In this document: positions 56,356-63,252 of the stretch, piece after piece
How positions within the stretch are numbered: position 1 is the first letter of the stretch
Layout: every line of letters begins with the position of its first letter
DNA from: a virus
Reading direction: 5' to 3' (one strand)
Virus record (IMG/VR): IMGVR_UViG_3300027963_000035
Coordinates: 124,001 to 188,000 of that record
Length of the DNA stretch: 64,000 nucleotides
The notes under the pieces: model-generated
Seen by the model: the letters and a program-made list of their open reading frames with translations, nothing else
Databases searched by the model: none
What the model was told of the DNA's origin: nothing
Position numbers and translations under genes: made by a program

Positions 56356-56946
56356 TTATTCAACAAAAGAAAGAACTGGGATTTGAAGTTTAATCATTTC
56401 TTGGGCATATTTTCTTGAAAGTTCACCGTATTCTACCAACTTACTCTCTGCCTCATGCCAGCGGCCCTTAATAACTTCACTGGCATAAGGAAGAATGAGT
56501 GTTGGAACCTGCATTATAAAGGGCTCTGCTTCTTCCCACCTGCCCCCAATTATAGATGCGGCATAAAGAGCGGCCAGTTTAACATCTTTTCCTCTACGAG
56601 CAGAATCTAAGATTGCTTGCTCTCCCATTTTAAATCGACCACCAATAATGTCTAGAGCATACTCATAAGAACTTTTGGCATCTTTTGAAATTACAGGTTC
56701 GCCAAGTTTAAAACGGCCCTCTAATACTTTTTTAGCATAGTTCAAAGAGCAAACAGGGTCTTTGGAAATACTTTCCTCTCCTTCTTTAAAACTATCGCCT
56801 TGCGAGGCTTTAAGATGGATGGCATAAGACACACTCGATTCTGGTGAAATCGCTATCAGTTTTTCAAGTTCGGGATGCCTTCCCTTCTTAATTGCAATAT
56901 CATATGCTTCAAAGGCAAATACCCTATCAATTTGATCGCACATCAC
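56356..56946 (-). CDS. Helical-repeat protein (YAxxVIxGRWxEAE type)
   Basis: 196 residues with at least five repeats of about 33 residues: NYAKKVLEGRFKLGEPVI, EYALDIIGGRFKMGEQAI, LYAASIIGGRWEEAEPFI, PYASEVIKGRWHEAESKL, and a degenerate first copy. Such repeats recur in large phages; function unknown. Start overlaps the gene upstream by four nt. Confidence 0.75.
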   Translation of the reverse strand: MMCDQIDRVFAFEAYDIAIKKGRHPELEKLIAISPESSVSYAIHLKASQGDSFKEGEESISKDPVCSLNYAKKVLEGRFKLGEPVISKDAKSSYEYALDIIGGRFKMGEQAILDSARRGKDVKLAALYAASIIGGRWEEAEPFIMQVPTLILPYASEVIKGRWHEAESKLVEYGELSRKYAQEMIKLQIPVLSFVE

Positions 56947-57404
56947 TTGTTCCTTTCATACTGACGCTTGCTATCGTGCCAATCATATATTTGCTTTTCA
57001 CTAACCTCCATCCCATAGGCCATAAGTAAGCCCTTCAACTTCTTGCTGATACTGTTCTTTTTATTGATCATTTGATAATAATTGGCTTCCCCATCGCAAC
57101 TCAAATTTTCGGGACTAAGTTCTCCATAGCAACAAAGAACAGCCTCAAGAATCAAATTATCAACATGGGTGAATGGATTATATTTAATTTCCTTCTCAAC
57201 AACCGTCCCATTATCATCGACCATTTGGAGCAGAGGATAAGGAACAGTCCAAATCGTACCTGCATCATGCTTATATCCACGACTTTCGGTTGTTCTAACC
57301 TTGGCTTTAGTTGGATTTACTTTAACTACTACTCCACGAGTTTTCTCGCCATTGCCACTACCGAAAATAACATTCATACCAACACGACATTCTTCACGAT
57401 TCAT
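56943..57404 (-). CDS. KOW/SH3-like domain protein
   Basis: 153 residues. The first half reads as a small barrel (VGMNVIFGSGNGEKTRGVVV, KVNPTKAKVRTTESRG, WTVPYPLLQMV), similar to phage KOW-like proteins. The second half is helical (NLILEAVLCCYGELSPENLS). AGGGGATATAAA lies before ATG. Confidence 0.65.
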   Translation of the reverse strand: MNREECRVGMNVIFGSGNGEKTRGVVVKVNPTKAKVRTTESRGYKHDAGTIWTVPYPLLQMVDDNGTVVEKEIKYNPFTHVDNLILEAVLCCYGELSPENLSCDGEANYYQMINKKNSISKKLKGLLMAYGMEVSEKQIYDWHDSKRQYERNK

Positions 57405-57415
57405 TTTATATCCCC

Positions 57416-57619
57416 TTATAGTGTATAATCAGATCGAAAACTATTATGAAAATAAAACGCAGCATTAGGGATCGGAGTATTATTAGTCCAAAGATGCAAG
57501 AAGCATTTTTTCATAGGCTCTGTCATCTCTGTGTATTCTGTCATATATTCCATTCGGATATAAGACAAGAGATTAGAATAATAATCTTCCAACATATAAG
57601 ACGGAATCTTATCTTCCAT
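57416..57619 (-). CDS. Hypothetical protein
   Basis: 67 residues, Tyr/Met-rich (EDYYSNLLSYIRMEYMTEYT), with WTNNTPIPNAAFYF. AGGGAGATATATC lies before ATG. Confidence 0.65.
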   Translation of the reverse strand: MEDKIPSYMLEDYYSNLLSYIRMEYMTEYTEMTEPMKKCFLHLWTNNTPIPNAAFYFHNSFRSDYTL

Positions 57620-57636
57620 GATATATCTCCCTATTA

Positions 57637-57969
57637 TTACTGGTTGATGCCGAGTTTAGCGAGAATAGCAGCCGCCTCAACAGCAGTATCGCTAGAACGG
57701 TTATCAATCTTAGGAAGCGTTGGGACTGTTTCCCTCAACTTATTGACCCTGCTATAGACGGCACTATTGGTGACGCCAAGTTCCTTGGCAACATCAGAAT
57801 AGTCGCCGCCGTTACCAAAAACTGCATTGATGGTATGAATAAACTGATTCAGACTAACCTTGTAATTACGGCCGCTGGTCTTAGCCTTGGGGCTATAGAA
57901 GTTAGATTCAGGCTTAAAATCAACGTCACGACAGCCAGTAGAAAGATTCAGACCATACTGGATTTCCAT
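57637..57969 (-). CDS. HTH protein, paralog 6
   Basis: 110 residues, the longest member. A 30-residue extension precedes the core NGGDYSDVAKELGVTNSAVY and SRVNKLRE. The tail RSSDTAVEAAAILAKLGI matches the MGRQ-type tails. GGAGGAATC lies before ATG. It sits downstream of a block-type motif at 58037, away from the main block. Confidence 0.8.
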   Translation of the reverse strand: MEIQYGLNLSTGCRDVDFKPESNFYSPKAKTSGRNYKVSLNQFIHTINAVFGNGGDYSDVAKELGVTNSAVYSRVNKLRETVPTLPKIDNRSSDTAVEAAAILAKLGINQ

Positions 57970-58036
57970 TTCGATTCCTCCGGTAGAGATTTGTGTTGCG
58001 GCAACCTAAACGATTGCTAATCGCAACACCAGAGAA

Positions 58037-58043
58037 CCGTACC
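58037..58043 (-). promoter_or_regulatory. TGGTACGGT-type motif outside the main block
   Basis: CCGTACCGG on the plus strand, 68 nt before the HTH start at 57969. Confidence 0.7.
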
Positions 58044-58060
58044 GGAGGGAAACGGAGTGT

Positions 58061-58279
58061 CTACATTTCCTTTTCTCTATTTTGTCTCTTCTTTATCTTG
58101 ACTACGTTTCTCTCGCAGTCATTGCAAAAAGTATTCATGCGTCTTTCAATCCCAATATCATCTAATGGGAAGTTTACCACGTGAGTTCGGTCGCAAAAAC
58201 CACAGTGTTTTTTAACTCTGGCTATGCCGTTATTTACTGCCAATAATTTGTGATAAGGGCCTGGCTTTTTATTTTTCAT
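58061..58279 (-). CDS. Zinc-ribbon protein
   Basis: 72 residues, basic. HCGFCDRTHVV and TFCNDCERNV give two C-x2-C pairs. The end is Lys/Arg-rich. GGGAGGGTAA lies before ATG. Possibly nucleic-acid binding. Confidence 0.7.
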   Translation of the reverse strand: MKNKKPGPYHKLLAVNNGIARVKKHCGFCDRTHVVNFPLDDIGIERRMNTFCNDCERNVVKIKKRQNREKEM

Positions 58280-58371
58280 TTACCCTCCCAGTTGATAAAA
58301 AGTTATTATATCAACTAGAAGAGATTTGGCAATAGATGTTTTATATATCTTTTATTTTATAATTCAAGATT

Positions 58372-58863
58372 CTAGGAACTCTTTTTTCCTTTTCTAATAT
58401 CATCTACTGTTAATCCTGGTTGAAATTTACCAATCATTCTTTCAACAACTTCTCTTGGAAGAGCTTTGTTTATATTTTTTCTACTTTCTTGACGTTTCAT
58501 TAATTCATCAATATCCGGAATTGGAAGTTCTTCTATTCTAACCGAATAACCGTACTTATCGGCAAGCCTGACATACTCTGAACCTTCCCATGCTTGAGTC
58601 ATAGTATTATCAACAACTATTGGAGATAAACCATTCTTCATGGCCTCTTCAGTTCTTTCTTGATTTAGTTTATGATAATGACCTATTTTAGTCACATCAA
58701 AATTATATTTTCCATCCTGCATAAAGAAATCATCGGTGGAAAATATCTTGCCATTTCCAACTAATTTTTTAGCAACCGTACTTTTTCCGGAACCTGATAT
58801 TCCCCTCATAAGTATTAGTTGTTTATTTTCTTTATTTTCTAGCCAATTTGTGAATTTTTTCAT
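58372..58863 (-). CDS. Tagged P-loop kinase (polynucleotide kinase/N4BP2-like)
   Basis: 163 residues. The tag MKKFTNWLENKE is followed at once by the kinase: LMRGISGSGKSTVAKKL (Walker A, about 18-34), FSTDDFF, NQERTEEAM, VVDNTMTQAWE (about 83) and PREVVERM near the end. The fold matches AAA-type nucleic-acid or zeta-toxin-like kinases. The tag suggests it may be packaged and act on host RNA or DNA early; that is inferred. Confidence 0.8.
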   Translation of the reverse strand: MKKFTNWLENKENKQLILMRGISGSGKSTVAKKLVGNGKIFSTDDFFMQDGKYNFDVTKIGHYHKLNQERTEEAMKNGLSPIVVDNTMTQAWEGSEYVRLADKYGYSVRIEELPIPDIDELMKRQESRKNINKALPREVVERMIGKFQPGLTVDDIRKGKKSS

Positions 58864-58893
58864 AGTAAAAATATGTAGAATTGAGCGATTGAA

Positions 58894-59763
58894 TTATTGT
58901 TTAAGTTTTTCTATGTTTTCTAGCAACTCTTTGTCATCTGCAATAGTTGCTTCTTTTATAAAATCACCTAGATTTAATACTTTTTGACTTAATGAGAACA
59001 CATTTGCTTTTCTTTTATTTTGATTCTCGGTATCTTTGATATCTATAAAAACTTCTGGGTCTTCCCCTAAAAATTTCATAATATCTTTATAAAAAACAAC
59101 ATGATCATCGCCAATTAAATTTTCATAGGCCACACGATGATATTCTATATTGTTTAATAAACAAAAACAAACCGCATCAGCTTCTTCTTTTAATAAATTT
59201 ATTTTATATTTAGTGTATTTATCATACGATACATTTACGCTAACTATGTTATTTTTATCGCTGTTGATCTTATTACCCCACGAACAAGAACTAACTCTTG
59301 TGACTTGACTTGTCAACCATGAAATATATTTTAATAAAATATTATCACGAGTCAAATGTATTATTTTTATATTATTTTTTTTTATATATTTTAAAAAATC
59401 ATCAAGTTTGATAGAATCCTCTGGCGGTAGCCAATAATTCTTAAGATGATATTCAAAAAATGCTTTAAATCCAAAGTATTTTGACGGAACAACATCTTCC
59501 CATAGTTTTAAGTATTCTTCAAAATTTCTATTTCTATTGATTACGAATTTAGATGGATCGTTTCCAAGTATATTGGCCAATTTTTTTTGAATCTCTATAT
59601 TATTAAATAGTTCTGCTTTTTTTTGTAGTGATGTGTATTTTATCTCTTTATCCGGCTGTAACAACTCATATTCGCATATTATATTTTTTTGATTTGTTAA
59701 AAACTCACATAACATTTGCGATCCACTTCGATGTGTCGTGATAATTATAAATTTTTTTGCCAT
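58894..59763 (-). CDS. Sulfotransferase-like protein
   Basis: 289 residues from ATG 59763. KKFIIITTHRSGSQMLCEFL (start) is the PAPS 5'-phosphosulfate loop as in Stf0-type sulfotransferases. IIHLTRDNILLKYISWL (about 143-160) is the 3'-phosphate region. VAYENLIGDD is also typical. It probably sulfates a sugar, which fits the surrounding glycosyltransferases. Confidence 0.75.
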   Translation of the reverse strand: MAKKFIIITTHRSGSQMLCEFLTNQKNIICEYELLQPDKEIKYTSLQKKAELFNNIEIQKKLANILGNDPSKFVINRNRNFEEYLKLWEDVVPSKYFGFKAFFEYHLKNYWLPPEDSIKLDDFLKYIKKNNIKIIHLTRDNILLKYISWLTSQVTRVSSCSWGNKINSDKNNIVSVNVSYDKYTKYKINLLKEEADAVCFCLLNNIEYHRVAYENLIGDDHVVFYKDIMKFLGEDPEVFIDIKDTENQNKRKANVFSLSQKVLNLGDFIKEATIADDKELLENIEKLKQ

Positions 59764-59806
59764 AATTTTAAATCTATTAATAAAAATTAGCAAATATATA
59801 TATCAT

Positions 59807-60388
59807 ATGATCAAAACAAAAAATAGAGATGAATTTTTAGAAACAATTTCACATCACATGCCCAAAAATCCTCAATGTATAGAATTGGGTGTTTATAAGG
59901 GAGAGTTCTCAAGAAAGATTTTAAATATACTCAAGCCAAGTAAACTTTATTTGGTTGATCCATGGTTATCCGGAAGTGATAAAAATGGAAAAAATGAAAC
60001 ATATGGGTCTGCTTTAGGCAATATGAACACAGCATATTCGGGTGAAGGAGAATATCAACAAGTAATTCAAGGCTTCTCCGATGAAATAAAGTCAGAACAA
60101 GTTATCATAGATAGAAATTTTTCATATGATGCGGTTAAAAATTTCCCAGATAATTTTTTTGATTTAATTTACATAGACTCTTGTCATTTATATGATTGCG
60201 TAAAATCTGATCTGAATGATTATCTTTGTAAACTAAAAAAAGAAGGAATAATGGCTGGGCACGACTATTCAAGGTTTGATGATTTTGGAGTCATAGAGGC
60301 TGTAGATGAATTTGTGATCAAAAATAATTTCAATTTTTTTGTATTAAACGAAGAAGATCATGATTGGGCATTAAAAAGATTGACTTGA
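59807..60388 (+). CDS. Class I methyltransferase (Methyltransf_24-like)
   Basis: 193 residues from ATG 59807, which follows a TATATATAT run. Motifs: QCIELGVYKGEFSRKIL (SAM loop), LYLVDPWLSG, FPDNFFDLIYIDSCHLYDCV, and GIMAGHDYSRFDDFGV. The DPW and HDY motifs are typical of methyltransferases tied to sugar clusters. Four nt precede the next gene. Confidence 0.75.
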   Translation: MIKTKNRDEFLETISHHMPKNPQCIELGVYKGEFSRKILNILKPSKLYLVDPWLSGSDKNGKNETYGSALGNMNTAYSGEGEYQQVIQGFSDEIKSEQVIIDRNFSYDAVKNFPDNFFDLIYIDSCHLYDCVKSDLNDYLCKLKKEGIMAGHDYSRFDDFGVIEAVDEFVIKNNFNFFVLNEEDHDWALKRLT

Positions 60389-60391
60389 TTT

Positions 60392-61084
60392 ATGATATCT
60401 GTTTTAACTTTAACTTATCAAAGAAAAAATCTATTAGAAGAAGCAATCTCCTCCTACTTACAGCAGGATTATAAACAAGAATCTGAGATGGTTGTGGTCA
60501 ACGATAGCCCTGATGTTGAATATGAATATGATCACCCAAGAATAAGAATAATCAACTCTAAAGAGAGATTTGGTTCAATAGGAAATAAACTAAAGTATTC
60601 GTACCAAAAATGCAGGGGAGATTACATCTTTCGATTAGATGATGATGATTTGATGATGAACTTTGCGTTATCGAACACTATGGAAACAATAAACAAAAAT
60701 CCTGATTATGAGTTATACAGACCAATTTATAATTATCTGTTTTTTAACAATGAGTTTGAAAAAATTAACTCAGGAACCAATACAGGTAATGTTTATAGTA
60801 AGAAATACTTAGACAGAATAGTATTTCCAGATAAGATGGTCGGTGAAGATATTGATATCACGTTTGGTAACAACGTAAAATCTTTCAAGATGGAAAAGAT
60901 ACATCTAATATACAGATGGTTTAAAAGAGAGAATAAAAACTATTATCATGCTTCAAGAGAAAACAATCAGGAGGAAATTGATAAGAGATTGGTTTTTGAA
61001 AAAGGCAAGATATTCTTAAATCCACACTTTGAAAAAGACTATCAAAATAGTCTTTTGATTAGCTCAGAGGATTCTCCCCAATAA
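60392..61084 (+). CDS. Glycosyltransferase family 2
   Basis: 230 residues. ISVLTLTYQRKNLLEEAISS (start), MVVVNDSPD (about 31), DYIFRLDDDDLMM (about 74-86, DxD site) and MVGEDIDITFG (about 148). Its end overlaps the convergent gene by about 40 nt. Confidence 0.85.
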   Translation: MISVLTLTYQRKNLLEEAISSYLQQDYKQESEMVVVNDSPDVEYEYDHPRIRIINSKERFGSIGNKLKYSYQKCRGDYIFRLDDDDLMMNFALSNTMETINKNPDYELYRPIYNYLFFNNEFEKINSGTNTGNVYSKKYLDRIVFPDKMVGEDIDITFGNNVKSFKMEKIHLIYRWFKRENKNYYHASRENNQEEIDKRLVFEKGKIFLNPHFEKDYQNSLLISSEDSPQ

Positions 61085-61878
61085 GCGTCCACATCGTATG
61101 TGTCTCTGCTGTATATGCTAAAATGTGACGTGAAGTGCTTTCCGTGGTTCACATGAATGGCCGGGTTACGGCAAACCCATTTCTGTCTGTTTCTTCCTGG
61201 TTCAAGTAGAACTCCACCGTTTCTGATTGCTTCTTTAAATAAGCTTTCAAAGTGGTCTACTGCTTGACTAAATATCATGGTCATTTGATGAAGTGGCTCA
61301 TGATCGGCTGTCTTTTTTTGAAAACCTCTATCGCATATCCCCATATAGTTCATATTTGTGGTTACACCATTGTCGAAATCTGGGTAATCAAAATAACCAT
61401 CTGGGTATAGGACATCATGCTCCAAAAAACTTACATATTTATAATTTCCTGTTTGCTTGGCAACATAAAGAAGTTGTAGAATTTGGATTATGATATTCAA
61501 ATGACTGCTGCTTTTTGTTAAAGCCTGAGTCTCATAAAATTTGTTGCCCATTATTGGCTGCCAAACACAAGTTAATATGTCAACATTTTCAAATTTTTCC
61601 AGGGATTTTAAACTTTGACTTACAACTTTGTTTACATTATTATTTGTGTAAAAAATACCTAATTTTTCATTATTGGTATCAGGTAAAGATAGGTAAGCAT
61701 TTTCGGGAATTTTTCTAGATCCATGGCTAGACTCTACTTCTAAATGTTTGAACACACCAGGTCTTGGATCTCCAAATAAATCATTACTAACCTTTACTTT
61801 CAAAGTTCCATTGGCTATCTTTGAATCAAGTATTGATTTTACGTCTTTTCCGCCATAAGTGGCCTTGTATATTATCAT
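61042..61878 (-). CDS. DUF3395-like N-terminus fused to a glycosyltransferase-like domain
   Basis: 278 residues. The N-terminal part (YKATYGGKDVKSILDSKIAN, VSNDLFGDPRPGVFKHLEVE) resembles the DUF3395-type domain often fused to sugar enzymes. The second part (ILTCVWQPIM, YKYVSFLEHDVLYPDGYFDY, NPAIHVNHGKHFTSHFSIYS) carries an EHD metal-like motif and His-rich end seen in some GT-A-like enzymes. TATATA lies five nt before ATG with no Shine-Dalgarno. Confidence 0.65.
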   Translation of the reverse strand: MIIYKATYGGKDVKSILDSKIANGTLKVKVSNDLFGDPRPGVFKHLEVESSHGSRKIPENAYLSLPDTNNEKLGIFYTNNNVNKVVSQSLKSLEKFENVDILTCVWQPIMGNKFYETQALTKSSSHLNIIIQILQLLYVAKQTGNYKYVSFLEHDVLYPDGYFDYPDFDNGVTTNMNYMGICDRGFQKKTADHEPLHQMTMIFSQAVDHFESLFKEAIRNGGVLLEPGRNRQKWVCRNPAIHVNHGKHFTSHFSIYSRDTYDVDAYWGESSELIKRLF

Positions 61879-61913
61879 TCAAATATATAGTAGTATAAAA
61901 CTAAATATAAATT

Positions 61914-62165
61914 ATGATATCATTAGCTGTTTTAGCGTGTGCCGTATTACTTTTCACACTATTGTGCGGACCTGTTGTTTATCTTATTTCCAAAATTGAA
62001 TTTATTCCTCAAGTAATTAGAAATATACTGGGGTTTGTTTGTCTTTTATTTTCTGGTTATTTATTGGTGACTGTACCGATACCGATAATCCAACTTTTTT
62101 GTTTTATTTCAATTATTTTTTCATACGCATCTATAAAAATAAAAAAACCCACTAGGCTCAATTAA
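61914..62165 (+). CDS. Membrane protein, about three spans
   Basis: 83 residues, nearly all hydrophobic (LAVLACAVLLFTLLCGPVVY; ILGFVCLLFSGYLLVTVPIP; CFISIIFSYASI) with a basic end. TATAAA lies just before ATG. The stop lies inside the terminator hairpin. Confidence 0.65.
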   Translation: MISLAVLACAVLLFTLLCGPVVYLISKIEFIPQVIRNILGFVCLLFSGYLLVTVPIPIIQLFCFISIIFSYASIKIKKPTRLN

Positions 62166-62180
62166 GAACCTAGTGGGTTT
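62145..62180. terminator. Bidirectional terminator
   Basis: AAACCCACTAGG pairs with CCTAGTGGGTTT (12 bp, 12-nt loop), preceded by an A-run. It lies between convergent genes. Confidence 0.85.
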
Positions 62181-62205
62181 GAAATGAGGATACTAGTTCC
62201 GTTTT

Positions 62206-62898
62206 TTAACGGAAGATGCCACTCTTGTTCACAATATCGCAAATTGCGAACTTGCTTGCGGTGGGATCATCGCCAAGGCTAGGGTTGGCAATAGCAATCG
62301 TGCTAACCTTCTCCAAATAACGATTAACAACAACCGGATCACTCACCTTGCGGAAAAGATCATCAAGGGTTCGCTCACCGGCCGTATACTTAACCGTACG
62401 ATCAAGAAGATCACCAACATTGAATCCACCATGCTCTTGAAGAACTTCAATAATATTCTGGACTGTTTCCTCATTATCAAGAACGCTTTTCTTGAAACTA
62501 ACAGTCTCCTTGCACTCAACATCAATGCCCATTGATTCAAGATCACTAACCGTGCCTTGATCCAAAGTGCTAACGCTACGGCGGCAATCACATCGTGCAG
62601 TAGCAATATCACCATGACCCTCAATACTTTCAGGCTTGGCTCCATCACGAATACCAATCTCGGCAAACTTGGCCCGAATCTGCTCCTTGAGTTCATCCTC
62701 AAAAATCTTGAGTTCATTTTCAAGCATGGCCTTAGCCTGCTTCAAAGCACTGACCTTATCGAAAAGATTTACACCATCAACACTACTGGTAGTATTGAAA
62801 TCAATCTTTTCGTAATCCTTCTTCTTACTAGCGGCACTGGTCGCCTTAGTATCAACAACGCCACCGAAACCACTACCGGAAGTCTTAGCCTTAGCCAT
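62206..62898 (-). CDS. Hypothetical protein, coiled-coil centre
   Basis: 230 residues. Ser/Lys-rich start (MAKAKTSGSGFGGVVDTKAT), a coiled coil (LKQAKAMLENELKIFEDELK), a Cys pair (ARCDCRRS), and a mixed C-terminal half. G+C is above the neighbouring sugar genes. A block motif lies 57 nt upstream. It may form a unit with the VWA-domain gene to the right. Confidence 0.75.
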   Translation of the reverse strand: MAKAKTSGSGFGGVVDTKATSAASKKKDYEKIDFNTTSSVDGVNLFDKVSALKQAKAMLENELKIFEDELKEQIRAKFAEIGIRDGAKPESIEGHGDIATARCDCRRSVSTLDQGTVSDLESMGIDVECKETVSFKKSVLDNEETVQNIIEVLQEHGGFNVGDLLDRTVKYTAGERTLDDLFRKVSDPVVVNRYLEKVSTIAIANPSLGDDPTASKFAICDIVNKSGIFR

Positions 62899-62954
62899 TG
62901 TATTTTTATCCCTATATGATTTATCTTGCTACACGGAACACCCGCATAGCACCA

Positions 62955-62961
62955 CCGTACC
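62955..62961 (-). promoter_or_regulatory. TGGTACGGT-type motif outside the main block
   Basis: CCGTACCAG on the plus strand, 57 nt before ATG 62898. Confidence 0.7.
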
Positions 62962-62970
62962 AGAAAGAAA

Positions 62971-63243
62971 CTACTTCGAGTTAATAGTCAAACTACCAAT
63001 AAAAGGCTTCAGTTTAAGTTTAGCCAATTTTGTAGTAGAACCAAGTTTAATATCAGAATCTTCTGAATGAACCACAATACCAACATTTTTCTTATCTGTA
63101 ATCATCCACAATACTTGTTTAGGATGATCTTCCCATTCAACAATCTTAGATTGTTCCAATAGCAATTGAACTTTAGCTTCTTTGCTTAATTCGATCACAG
63201 ATGGAATATCTGGTTGAACATCTGGATTATGAGGATCAGTCAT
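62971..63243 (-). CDS. Hypothetical protein
   Basis: 90 residues (SVIELSKEAKVQLLLEQSKI, VLWMITDKKNVGIVVHSEDS). AAGGAAAC lies before ATG. Directly downstream of the VWA-domain gene, 9 nt away. Confidence 0.7.
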   Translation of the reverse strand: MTDPHNPDVQPDIPSVIELSKEAKVQLLLEQSKIVEWEDHPKQVLWMITDKKNVGIVVHSEDSDIKLGSTTKLAKLKLKPFIGSLTINSK

Positions 63244-63252
63244 TTTGTTTCC

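Noticed and set aside
62343-62723. 126-codon minus-strand frame inside 62206-62898
   Set aside because: Alternative frame of a supported gene, rich in Arg/Leu/Val typical of shadows.
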